14,368 nucleotides of DNA from a bacterium (GTDB lineage: Bacteria > Armatimonadota > Fimbriimonadia > Fimbriimonadales > JBAXQP01), in contig JBAXQP010000034.1 of the NCBI GenBank assembly GCA_037131655.1, positions 1-14,368 of the forward strand, given 5' to 3'. Both the position numbers and the translations under genes were made by a program. Below the pieces are notes generated by a model that was given only the letters and a program-made list of their open reading frames with translations, did not search any database and was not told the origin of the DNA. This document shows, in pieces, positions 1-7,480 of the stretch (positions are counted from its first letter, which is position 1; each line of letters opens with the position of its first letter).

Positions 1-768
1 TTTGGTATCCACCGCGCGATGGACTCATCAGGTGCAGTGCTCGGCCCCCTGCTTGCCTGGTGGTTTTTGTCAATTCATCACAATGATTTCCGAACGCTCT
101 ACTGGCTGGCAATTATCCCCGCGATTATCTCCGTTATTCTCCTGACAGGCATTCGAGAACCCGTTAGAACAGCAACTAAAAGGCAAACCGGCGCAGTAAA
201 AGCGGCTTTACCCCCTTCTTTTATGCGCTATCTTTTCGTCATGACCCTATTTTCGCTAGGAAACAGCAGCGACCTATTTCTTTTGCTGCGGCTTAACCAG
301 CTTGGATGGAATCCTGCCTCAGTCTTATTAGCCTATGCCGGATTTAATGCCGTCGCGGCTATAGGTTCCGTTCCCTTGGGCCACCTCTCCGATAAAATTG
401 GACGAAAAACGGTGTTGTCCTTCGGGTTTTTCGTATTCGCGCTCGTTTATTTCGGCTTCGCCCTGGCAACACCCGAAATGAAGTGGCTTCCGATAGTCTT
501 GCTGATCGGTTATGGCTTGTATTATGCCTTTACCGATGGGGTTGGCCGAGCCTATGCGGCTGATTTGGCGGGCGATTCATGGCGCGGATCGGGGCTTGGT
601 GTCTACCACACCTGTATCGGTCTGGCAATCCTTCCCGCAAGCTTGATGGCAGGTTATTTAATCGATAAGAACCAACTAAGCGCGCCATTTTTCATCGGTT
701 CCTTCGCCGCAATAATAGCGATTCTAGGCTTATGGTTGGTTGTGCCAAAGAAGGTGAGTTATCAATGA
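1..768 (+). CDS. MFS transporter, C-terminal part (5' truncated)
   Basis: The frame is open from base 1 and continues upstream of the first ATG at 19, so the gene's start lies outside the window. The first residues read FGIHRAMDSSGAVLGPLLA, which matches the conserved helix-5 region of major facilitator transporters of the YfkF/drug-efflux sort. A motif-A-like loop, PLGHLSDKIGRKTVLSFG, follows in the second half, near residues 124-141 of the visible part. About seven or eight hydrophobic helices can be seen, as expected for the last two thirds of a 12-helix inner-membrane carrier. The substrate cannot be told from sequence. The stop TGA overlaps the ATG of the next small ORF (ATGA), suggesting an operon. 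Family assignment is firm; the function within the family is open. Confidence 0.9.
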   Translation, partial: FGIHRAMDSSGAVLGPLLAWWFLSIHHNDFRTLYWLAIIPAIISVILLTGIREPVRTATKRQTGAVKAALPPSFMRYLFVMTLFSLGNSSDLFLLLRLNQLGWNPASVLLAYAGFNAVAAIGSVPLGHLSDKIGRKTVLSFGFFVFALVYFGFALATPEMKWLPIVLLIGYGLYYAFTDGVGRAYAADLAGDSWRGSGLGVYHTCIGLAILPASLMAGYLIDKNQLSAPFFIGSFAAIIAILGLWLVVPKKVSYQ

Positions 769-953
769 AAGAAAACCCAGCCAAATTACATCTTGGGATC
801 CGAATGCTGTTGGGGTTAGCGGCAGGGTCGCTTTTTGCAGGCATGCCTTCTAGCGTTTGGGATTTTATTTCTATGGTTATTGATGCCTGTAAGATTGCGC
901 CCTATTTTATAGGAAGCCCGTTACGCCGGTGCGGTTCGGGGGTATCCTTATGA
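765..953 (+). CDS. Possible small membrane peptide, 62 aa
   Basis: The ATG overlaps the stop of the MFS gene (ATGA), and an AAGGTGAG ribosome-binding site (751-758) sits 6 nt before it. This supports translation. The first ~48 residues contain one hydrophobic segment (about residues 12-34, LGLAAGSLFAGM) and look protein-like. The tail (SPLRRCGSGVSL) falls in a hairpin-rich stretch and does not look like a folded protein. TGA (951-953) and TAG (957-959) stop the frame, and the same frame is open again into the next gene. It could therefore be a real short peptide or the decayed 5' end of a longer gene. I recognise no family. Confidence 0.4.
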   Translation: MKENPAKLHLGIRMLLGLAAGSLFAGMPSSVWDFISMVIDACKIAPYFIGSPLRRCGSGVSL

Positions 954-1026
954 TTGTAGTTGGCAGGCTCCTTTTGGGCAAGAGATAATGGCTCCAGCCA
1001 ATCTTGGAAGAGGGAACTTCCAAGAA
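909..1026 (+). other. Hairpin-rich spacer with a perfect 9-bp inverted repeat
   Basis: TCTTGGAAG (1002-1010) and CTTCCAAGA (1017-1025) form a perfect 9-bp stem with a 6-nt loop, AGGGAA. Just upstream is TGGCTCCAGCCA (989-1000). Further upstream, ATAGGA (909-914) can pair with TCCTTAT (945-951) around an inner CCCG/CGGG pair (917-920 with 937-940). None of this matches a riboswitch or small RNA I know. The hairpin lies about 25 nt before the preferred GTG start of the next gene, so it may act in translation control or mRNA processing. Its function is unknown. Confidence 0.4.
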
Positions 1027-1049
1027 ATCCGGCAACAAAGGGCATTAGC

Positions 1050-1826
1050 GTGGAACTGAGACAATTAATACTGGATAATCCTGAATCGTTTCTATTGCTG
1101 TTTTCGACATGGGCACTGGCGGCTCTATGGATAGTTATCGCCATCACAACCATGATCGAAGCCAAGTTAAATGTCGGTCAAGGCGGCATGGTGATATTTC
1201 TCGCCCTCGCCTTTGCTTCCGCTGCGACGATGCTCCCAAAGTATGATCTCACTGTCTTCCTCTTGATGATCCTTGTGTCTTTTATAGGGCCTCGTGCCAG
1301 CCAAAGCTGGAATCGCAGAGAGCATATGGTCATCGATGCCGAGGTGGCGCAAAAGAATGTGCAGATGCTCGTATTCGACCCCAATAATATCGGCGCTCGA
1401 ATGAAGCTGGCTGAGACATGTTACGAAGCGGGGTTATTGCCATCTGCCGTCGAGCATTTAAGATTAGCTCTAAGCGTTTCAACACGCCAATTCAGCCCTG
1501 AGAAAACTTTGCTAAAAAAATGGGAACAGGAACTCGTTGCGACAGAAACACCAAGCGAGATCACATGCCCAAGTTGTCGAATACCCAACCACCCAATCGC
1601 GCTCAATTGCCGGCATTGCGGTGCGCCAATTTTGTATCTGTTAGTCGCGGGCTTCTGGCTTCCACCCGGCATGATGCTGCGCGTTCTGAAGGCATGGTCG
1701 GTGGTGCCGATAGTAGCGCTTGCCTCCGCCTTTGTCGCACTAGGGATGGCGCCGGCAATCGCGCTTCCACTTGAAATCGTTATTCTCACACTAGGGTTGC
1801 TAGCTTTCTGGAAGAGCCTGAAGTAA
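1050..1826 (+). CDS. Unrecognised membrane protein with TPR-like and zinc-ribbon parts
   Basis: A 258-residue protein from the GTG at 1050, which has an AAAGGG site (1037-1042) 7 nt upstream. A TTG at 960 in the same frame would add 30 polar residues that cross the hairpin spacer and has no ribosome-binding site. Order of parts: membrane helices at about 13-36, 46-62 and 66-80; a TPR-like helical hairpin at about 94-142 (DPNNIGARMKLAETCYEAGL); a four-cysteine zinc ribbon, C173-x2-C176 and C187-x2-C190 (CPSC...CRHC); then two or three more hydrophobic segments from about 195 to 254. The helical and zinc parts probably face the cytoplasm as a docking module. The next gene, an Lpt-type permease, starts 4 nt after the stop, so co-expression is likely. 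I recognise no named family, and a role in lipid export or membrane-protein quality control is only a guess from position. Confidence 0.75.
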   Translation: MELRQLILDNPESFLLLFSTWALAALWIVIAITTMIEAKLNVGQGGMVIFLALAFASAATMLPKYDLTVFLLMILVSFIGPRASQSWNRREHMVIDAEVAQKNVQMLVFDPNNIGARMKLAETCYEAGLLPSAVEHLRLALSVSTRQFSPEKTLLKKWEQELVATETPSEITCPSCRIPNHPIALNCRHCGAPILYLLVAGFWLPPGMMLRVLKAWSVVPIVALASAFVALGMAPAIALPLEIVILTLGLLAFWKSLK

Positions 1827-1830
1827 TTTT

Positions 1831-2904
1831 ATGCGGACGTTAGATCGTTATCTGCTAAAAGAATCGTTCGTCCCGTTTTGTATAGGCACATTTGCAGTAG
1901 TCATTATGCTGCTTGGTGGGATTCTATACGACAATGCGGGAACATTCTTTGGCCGAAATGTTCCGATTGTTGCCGTTGCCCAGCTTCTTCTTTATCGAAT
2001 TCCTTACTTATTAGTCCTCACGCTTCCCGCCGGAACTGTTGTAGCGGTATCACTGGTAATCAGCCGTGCCTCACGCGATTCGGAAATAACCGTCATGCGC
2101 ACATCCGGATTGCCGTTATGGCGCATCTTCATGCCCCTTTTTGTAGCGGCCTTAGGGGTATCGGTTGTTGATTTTGCCATTCAGGAACTTGTGATGCCGA
2201 ACTCACAGGAAGCCTTTCAAAAGTTATTCTATCGAATGCAATATCTTCAACCTGAACCCAATATTCGCCCAAATATCATGTTCCAAATCGACAATTATGG
2301 CTTCAGTATCGGTGAGTCCAACCGACAGAAAGACCAAATTAACATGCAGGACATCACAATTTTACAAAAGACAGAAAGGGGCAGTTTGACACTCATCAAA
2401 GCTAAATCCGGTCTTTATGATGCGGGTAAATGGTCGCTAAACGATGTCTGGGTGCATCAAGTCGATTCCGAAGGCAACATCATGACCGCGCGGCCAAAAA
2501 AAGTTGTGCTCAATCTTCGCGCCGATTTCGGCCAGTTCTATACCCCGCCCTTTGCTGAAGCGCTGACAATGCATGACCTTGCAAAGCGCATCGCACAAAA
2601 GAAGCATCAACGCTTGGATACACAATCAGATGAAGTCAACTTCCATTCCAAAGTATCCGTCCCGATGGCCTGTTTCGTTTTGGCGCTTATTAGCCCCATT
2701 CTAGCTTTACTTTTCTCAAGAAGCGGAAGCTTTGTCGGCGTCCTTCTCTCGATTATATTAGTATTCGTCTATTGGAACACTTTATTGCTTTTCGTAAAAA
2801 TCTTAGGAACCTACGGCCTCCTCCCCCCCGCCCTATCCGCCTGGTCACCAAACCTGTTATTCGGCGGCATAGGCCTCTACCTGCTAAAACGTGCGGATAG
2901 GTAG
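1831..2904 (+). CDS. LptF/LptG family permease (YjgP/YjgQ)
   Basis: A 357-residue inner-membrane protein of the usual length for LptF/LptG, the membrane part of the LptB2FG ABC exporter that pulls lipopolysaccharide from the inner membrane into the Lpt bridge. It has three N-terminal helices (about 14-34, 55-77, 98-118), a periplasmic beta-rich domain (about 130-265), and three C-terminal helices (about 276-294, 302-325, 336-352). The segment SRDSEITVMRTSGLPLWRIF (81-100) is the typical cytoplasmic coupling region that contacts LptB. It starts 4 nt after the preceding gene and is followed by lptD. Sequence alone does not show whether it is the F or G paralogue. No second paralogue and no LptB are in the window. 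Confidence 0.9.
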   Translation: MRTLDRYLLKESFVPFCIGTFAVVIMLLGGILYDNAGTFFGRNVPIVAVAQLLLYRIPYLLVLTLPAGTVVAVSLVISRASRDSEITVMRTSGLPLWRIFMPLFVAALGVSVVDFAIQELVMPNSQEAFQKLFYRMQYLQPEPNIRPNIMFQIDNYGFSIGESNRQKDQINMQDITILQKTERGSLTLIKAKSGLYDAGKWSLNDVWVHQVDSEGNIMTARPKKVVLNLRADFGQFYTPPFAEALTMHDLAKRIAQKKHQRLDTQSDEVNFHSKVSVPMACFVLALISPILALLFSRSGSFVGVLLSIILVFVYWNTLLLFVKILGTYGLLPPALSAWSPNLLFGGIGLYLLKRADR

Positions 2905-2939
2905 GAGGGAGAGTTGGTACATAGTATATTTTTAGAAAT

Positions 2940-2959
2940 GTCCCCCTTTCAAAGGGGAC
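2940..2959. repeat. G/C-run palindrome in the gap before lptD
   Basis: GTCCCC (2940-2945) and GGGGAC (2954-2959) pair perfectly across an 8-nt centre (CTTTCAAA) that can itself pair T with A. A further AGGGGGTC follows at 2963-2970. This form resembles short palindromic repeats scattered between genes in many bacteria. It could also act as a weak terminator or mRNA-stabilising hairpin after the permease gene, but it has no T-run. Whether it is repeated elsewhere cannot be seen from this window. Confidence 0.45.
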
Positions 2960-3043
2960 GATAGGGGGTCTCCGGAACCCTTCGATATGGCCTAACGGCC
3001 TACTCAGGGAAGCGGATACTGGGTAGATGATGAGCTGAGAAAT

Positions 3044-5386
3044 ATGATAGATTGGCGAAAGACGGAAAGAACAAACGATATTGGGCGATTTGCGAGAGTG
3101 ATGGCTGCTCTGGTCATTTGTCTATTTATTTTTGCGTCTTTTATATTTGCTAGTAAGGCAACGGCTCAAACCCCTCCATTATTCCCGCCACAGATTGAAC
3201 CACCTGTCATTCCACAGCTAATCACGTCCACTTCTACCGAAATCTCTCCGCCAACCCGTCCGTCAGAGCGAGAGCTTATTATTGAAAATGCCGATGATTT
3301 CTTCTCTGAAGGCGATCAGCAACGAATTGAAGGGAATGTTTTACTTCGATGGACTGATTATCTGCTCAAAGCTGACAAAGTGCTCGGCAATAGTCGAACT
3401 CAACAATTCACTTTTACGGGAAATGTCGCTATCACAGGCGGTGGACAAACGACCACTGGGGATGAGATGTTCATCAACCTACGCTCACAGCAATGGCATT
3501 TCCTACGCGGCACTTCAGTCGTTACCCCAGCATTACTGAGAGGCAGCCTCTTATCCGAACTTTACATAAAAGGAGAACAGATCGAAGGAAGCCGCAATCG
3601 TGTAATCACACAAAGCGCCAACGCCACCACCTGCGGCAATCCAATTCCGGATTTCCAATTAGTCTCCAAATCAATCGATTTCTGGGCTGACCGCAGGCTT
3701 ATCTTAAGACACACTGAATTAAAAATCAAAGATCGCACCCTATTAACCCTTCCGTATATCGTCGTCCCTCTACAAGGCGCCCGTTATCGAGGGATTTTGC
3801 CTGAAATCGGCCAATCAGTTTATGAAGGTTTTTATGCAAAATCTGCCTTCGGATATGTTCTTGCGCCTCGGTCTTATGGCAACTTGCGAGTAGATCTGAT
3901 GGAGAAAAATGGATTTGGTCTCGGGTTTGATCACCAATATAAATTCGCAAACGTGAACGGAACAGCAAATGTATATTTTTTAGCTAACCAGATCAGTGGC
4001 GGGCAAGACCTGACTGCCTATTGGAGCAATTCGCAAAAGATAGGTAGCCTGCTGCTAGATTTCCGCACCGACTACCGGCAAAATATCTATAATCAATTCC
4101 CGACAAATACTTCTTGGAATAACACTATTAATTTAACGCTTCCACAGGGAGGCAATACCACCCGGCTTGTTGCTCGAACTTTTCAAAATACTTCCTCCAA
4201 CTTCAACAGCGACAACAACACTGTTACCCTTACAGACACGCGCCGTTTCGGTCGTAACTTTCGCTGGAATATAGATTTAAGCTATCAAGATAGTTCCAGC
4301 GCATCCAGCTACTTTTCGACTAAGCGGCAGGAAGTTGATACCAGAGCTCTTTTTAGCTACAATCAGCGTGCTTTCGATGCAGATTTGAATGTAACCAAGT
4401 TTACACCAATCGGCAGCAGCACAGGGTTTTTTGCAGGATTAGAACGAACCCCTGAACTTACCCTTAAAAGTGATGCCCAACGACTTTTTGGCGAGCGTTT
4501 CGTTCGACAATGGCTGCCATTCAGCATCGGGATGGGTTTCGGCCAATTCTCAGAACCAAGCTCGGATGTGCAGACAGAGCGATATAATTTCGAATGGCAA
4601 TCCTCAAGTTATAGCAACCGTGACCAAGGTTTTGGCCTTAGTTATAACACTAACTTCAAACAATCAGTCTACGGGGACGGCACTGCTCAATATCAGCTTC
4701 AAGGCGACTTTGAAAGTCGATACTATTGGACTAAAAAATCGGGACTATCCGTGCGTTATAACTATCTTCGGCCTTATGGCTTCACGCCTTTCTTTTTCGA
4801 TCGTTCGGGATCTTATAATCTTTTATACGCCAGTTTAGATACGCAAATTATCAGAGGTCTCACGCTCCAAATTCAGTCCGGCTACGACTTACTTGCTGCT
4901 GATAATCAATCCGACCCATATCAGCTCACTTCGATTAATGCGGTTTGGCAGCCTGCAAAATGGTTCCGCGCTCGCGCTACCGCCAATTTTGATCCCAATA
5001 CCGATCGTTTCACCAATGCCAACTTCGATCTAGCCTGGCTAGCGGGTGCAACTCGAGTTAATTTAGCTGCCCGATTCGACCCTCGAAGGGAAAAACTCTC
5101 TAGCGCCTATTTACGGGTAGATGCGCTCAAGTGGGGGCGGCTTCGTGTTCAAACGGCCCTGCGTTACGATGGTTTCCTTGATGCGTTCACTTCGCAGCAG
5201 TACATGTTCACCTATGACTTGCACTGCATTGAGCTCATCGGACGCTATATCGATAACCCCTTCGGCTTCCGCCGAGACCGCGATATTTCATTCTTCATTC
5301 GCGTTAAGGCTTTCCCGCTCTTCAATCGCTTTGGCTTCGGCCAACAAGGCGATGCCATCGGCTACGGCATGAGCGACCAGTTCTAA
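3044..5386 (+). CDS. lptD: LptD/OstA-type lipopolysaccharide assembly outer-membrane protein
   Basis: A 780-residue exported protein that inserts lipopolysaccharide into the outer leaflet. A signal peptide (about 1-41) has a long hydrophobic core at 20-36 and a likely cleavage at ATA|Q. A proline-rich linker (43-72) comes next, then an LptA-like beta-jellyroll (about 77-190, with the IENADDFFSEGDQQRIEGNV start and a second FTFTGNVAI repeat). The remainder is the LptD barrel, rich in alternating aromatic strands and ending in Phe-780, the usual outer-membrane barrel signal. The mature chain has only two cysteines, C197 (ATTCGNP) and C728 (DLHCIEL), at the positions of the jellyroll-barrel disulfide of known LptD. 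The start at 3044 has a weak ribosome-binding site; an ATG at 3101 would still leave a signal peptide. The Lpt permease gene lies upstream. Confidence 0.9.
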   Translation: MIDWRKTERTNDIGRFARVMAALVICLFIFASFIFASKATAQTPPLFPPQIEPPVIPQLITSTSTEISPPTRPSERELIIENADDFFSEGDQQRIEGNVLLRWTDYLLKADKVLGNSRTQQFTFTGNVAITGGGQTTTGDEMFINLRSQQWHFLRGTSVVTPALLRGSLLSELYIKGEQIEGSRNRVITQSANATTCGNPIPDFQLVSKSIDFWADRRLILRHTELKIKDRTLLTLPYIVVPLQGARYRGILPEIGQSVYEGFYAKSAFGYVLAPRSYGNLRVDLMEKNGFGLGFDHQYKFANVNGTANVYFLANQISGGQDLTAYWSNSQKIGSLLLDFRTDYRQNIYNQFPTNTSWNNTINLTLPQGGNTTRLVARTFQNTSSNFNSDNNTVTLTDTRRFGRNFRWNIDLSYQDSSSASSYFSTKRQEVDTRALFSYNQRAFDADLNVTKFTPIGSSTGFFAGLERTPELTLKSDAQRLFGERFVRQWLPFSIGMGFGQFSEPSSDVQTERYNFEWQSSSYSNRDQGFGLSYNTNFKQSVYGDGTAQYQLQGDFESRYYWTKKSGLSVRYNYLRPYGFTPFFFDRSGSYNLLYASLDTQIIRGLTLQIQSGYDLLAADNQSDPYQLTSINAVWQPAKWFRARATANFDPNTDRFTNANFDLAWLAGATRVNLAARFDPRREKLSSAYLRVDALKWGRLRVQTALRYDGFLDAFTSQQYMFTYDLHCIELIGRYIDNPFGFRRDRDISFFIRVKAFPLFNRFGFGQQGDAIGYGMSDQF

Positions 5387-5390
5387 GTAA

Positions 5391-5417
5391 TTGACTGAAC
5401 ATTTTTGATATTATAAT
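5391..5417 (+). promoter_or_regulatory. Candidate sigma-70-type promoter of the pdh operon
   Basis: TTGACT (5391-5396) and a perfect TATAAT (5412-5417) are separated by 15 bp, slightly shorter than the optimal 17. They lie just after the lptD stop and about 42 bp before the pdhA start, in the only sizeable gap before the three-gene operon. A TAAGGAGAG site (about 5445-5453) precedes the pdhA ATG. Confidence 0.5.
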
Positions 5418-5458
5418 GTAACCGGACTTGTTTGCAGTAGTATTTAAGGAGAGATCAG

Positions 5459-6502
5459 ATGGAGGTGGCGAATTTGAGTTTGCAAACGGTGCAAAAACGA
5501 TATGGCATCAGCGCAGATGATATGATCGAACTGTATAAAAAAATGTTGATCATAAGGCGCATCGAAGAATCGTGTCAGCTTGCTTATGACCGTGATAAGG
5601 TTGGCGGCTATATGCACCTTTTTGTCGGTCAAGAAGCGCTTGCAGTAGGATTTATCGCTGCTATTCGACCGGATGATTATGTTCTCGCTGGCTATCGCGA
5701 TCACGCCTATGCGCTCACCCTCGGAATGACTCCCGAAAAGATGATGGCTGAATTGTTTGGGCGTGCCACTGGTTGCTCGAAGGGGAAAGGCGGCTCAATG
5801 CACATTTTCGATAAAGAGCACAATTTCCTGGGCGGTTACGGCATTGTAGCTGGCCACATCCCCATTGCAACTGGCGTTGCGTTTGCTTCAAAGTATCGAA
5901 AGTCTGACCAAGTCACCCTCTGCTTCTTCGGCGATGGTGCGATGAATGCCGGTGTCTTCCACGAATCAGCAAATATGGCCGGCCTTTGGAAATTGCCAGT
6001 TGTCTATGTTATCGAAAATAACTTATACGCATTAGGCACATCAGTTGAGCGAGCAACAGCGCAACCAGAACTCTATAAACGCGCCGATGCCTATGGGATG
6101 CCTGGCAAGCGAATAGATGCGATGGACGTTTTAAATGTTCGTAAAGAGGCGCAGGAAGCAGTTGATTACGTACGAGCAGGGAATGGGCCGATAATGATCG
6201 AAGCGATGACCTACCGTCTTGTTGGACACGGTGTTGCAGATAAACCGGCGCTGCAGTCTTATCGATCTCAAGATGAAGTCTCCGAATGGCGCACCCATGA
6301 CCCGATCCCTGCCCTTGGGAAATTGCTGGTAGATGAAAATATTCTCGACAACGACAAGCTCAACGAACTGGACGTACAGGCGAAGCAGATTGCAAGTCAA
6401 GCCTATGAATTTGCCGATAAAAGCCCCGAACCGCCACTTAGCGAACTATTTACCGATGTTTATACCGACATGAAGCCGGAGGGTCACGAACGATGGCAGT
6501 AA
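5459..6502 (+). CDS. pdhA: Pyruvate dehydrogenase E1 component, alpha subunit
   Basis: A 347-residue thiamine-diphosphate enzyme subunit that, with E1-beta, decarboxylates pyruvate and passes the acetyl group to the lipoyl arm of E2. Seen directly: H53 and GQEA in the HLFVGQEA motif, YRDH (79-82), GKGGSMHIFDKE (109-120), and the ThDP/Mg motif GDGAMN (158-163) running to ENN (186-188). ATAQPELYKRADAYGMPG (199-216) and the C-terminal loop TYRLVGHG...YRSQDEV (251-274) follow. The sequence is closer to PDH than to 2-oxoisovalerate or acetoin E1, although those remain possible. The usual GHS of the mobile loop reads GHG here. A strong TAAGGAGAG site supports the ATG at 5459. The 3' end overlaps pdhB by 10 nt. 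Confidence 0.9.
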   Translation: MEVANLSLQTVQKRYGISADDMIELYKKMLIIRRIEESCQLAYDRDKVGGYMHLFVGQEALAVGFIAAIRPDDYVLAGYRDHAYALTLGMTPEKMMAELFGRATGCSKGKGGSMHIFDKEHNFLGGYGIVAGHIPIATGVAFASKYRKSDQVTLCFFGDGAMNAGVFHESANMAGLWKLPVVYVIENNLYALGTSVERATAQPELYKRADAYGMPGKRIDAMDVLNVRKEAQEAVDYVRAGNGPIMIEAMTYRLVGHGVADKPALQSYRSQDEVSEWRTHDPIPALGKLLVDENILDNDKLNELDVQAKQIASQAYEFADKSPEPPLSELFTDVYTDMKPEGHERWQ

Positions 6503-7470
6503 TGACTTACCGAGAAGCGCTCAATCTGGCGATGCGCGAGGAAATGGATCGAGATGAGAATGTGTTCCTCATCGGCGAAGATATTGGAATCTATCAGGGA
6601 ACCTATCGTGTGACGGCGGGCCTTTATGAAAAATATGGCCCCAACCGAGTGTGGGATTCTCCTATTTCAGAACCGGGTGTGGTAGGACTGGCAACAGGTT
6701 CAGCGATGGTCGGTTTGCGCCCTGTTATCGAGATGATGACATTCAGTTTTGCAATTCTTGCCCTCGACCAGACAATGAACCATGCCGCCAAAATGCTTTC
6801 TATGTCAGGCGGACAGTTTAATGTGCCGATGGTAATTAGAGGGCCGGCAGGGGCTGGGCGTCAGCTTTCAGCGCAGCATACCCACAGCCTTGAATCATGG
6901 TTTGCCCACTGCCCTGGCTTGAAAGTCGTGATGCCTTTCACTCCAGCCGATGCCAAGGGCATGCTCAAAACAGCCATTCGAGATGATAATCCGGTTATTT
7001 TCATGGAACACGGCTGGCTTTATGGCGTGCGGGGAGAAGTGCCGGAGGATCCGGAGTTTTTGGTTCCGTTCGGGGTGGCCTCAATTCAAAAAGAGGGCAG
7101 TGATGTTACGATTATCGCCTATTCGCGCATGGTGATTGAGGCGATGAAAGCGGCTGAAAGGCTTGAAAACCAGGGAATTCATGCGGAAGTGATTGACCTT
7201 CGCTCAATTCTGCCACTTGATGATGAGGCGATTTATAGTTCAATTAAGAAGACCCATCGTGCGGTAGTGGTTCAGGAAGAATGGCGAAATGTGGGGTTTG
7301 CGGCGGAGATTTCAGCGCGAATTCAAGAGAACTGTTTCGATGAGTTGGATGCCCCGGTTGAGCGCGTGTGCGGCTTAAATGTACCCACGCCTTATGCTCG
7401 CAATCTCGATAAACTAGTATTCCCTGTCGAGCAGGACATTTTTAATGCGGCGATGAAGGTTTTGGCTTAA
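6493..7470 (+). CDS. pdhB: Pyruvate dehydrogenase E1 component, beta subunit
   Basis: A 325-residue partner of E1-alpha, full length for the family. The N-terminal pyrimidine-binding half shows EDIG (29-32), the ThDP-activating Glu in SEPG (E60) and the QHTHSLESWFAH segment (128-139) typical of E1-beta. The C-terminal transketolase-like half carries VIDLRSILPLDDEAI and VVVQEEWRNVGFAAEI, which help bind E2. The ATG at 6493 lies inside the end of pdhA with GGAGGG about 8 nt upstream. A second ATG at 6502 overlaps the pdhA stop (TAATG) but is too far from that site. Overlap with pdhA points to coupled translation and equal subunit amounts. Confidence 0.92.
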   Translation: MAVMTYREALNLAMREEMDRDENVFLIGEDIGIYQGTYRVTAGLYEKYGPNRVWDSPISEPGVVGLATGSAMVGLRPVIEMMTFSFAILALDQTMNHAAKMLSMSGGQFNVPMVIRGPAGAGRQLSAQHTHSLESWFAHCPGLKVVMPFTPADAKGMLKTAIRDDNPVIFMEHGWLYGVRGEVPEDPEFLVPFGVASIQKEGSDVTIIAYSRMVIEAMKAAERLENQGIHAEVIDLRSILPLDDEAIYSSIKKTHRAVVVQEEWRNVGFAAEISARIQENCFDELDAPVERVCGLNVPTPYARNLDKLVFPVEQDIFNAAMKVLA

Positions 7471-7480
7471 GGAGAGGTTC

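Noticed and set aside
911..945. Resemblance of GAAGCC...TGCGGTTCGGGGG to the end of group II intron RNA domains
   Set aside because: Only short pieces match, no reverse transcriptase or domain V hairpin is present, and the stretch is far too short for an intron.
960..1049. TTG start at 960 for the zinc-ribbon membrane protein
   Set aside because: It has no ribosome-binding site and the added residues cross a perfect hairpin; GTG at 1050 has AAAGGG 7 nt upstream.
1421..1789. 122-residue minus-strand ORF opposite the zinc-ribbon gene
   Set aside because: Low-complexity translation antisense to a gene with clear zinc-ribbon motifs and membrane helices.
4470..4838. 122-residue plus-strand ORF within lptD
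   Set aside because: It lies in another frame of the barrel region, whose own frame shows continuous outer-membrane strand patterns.
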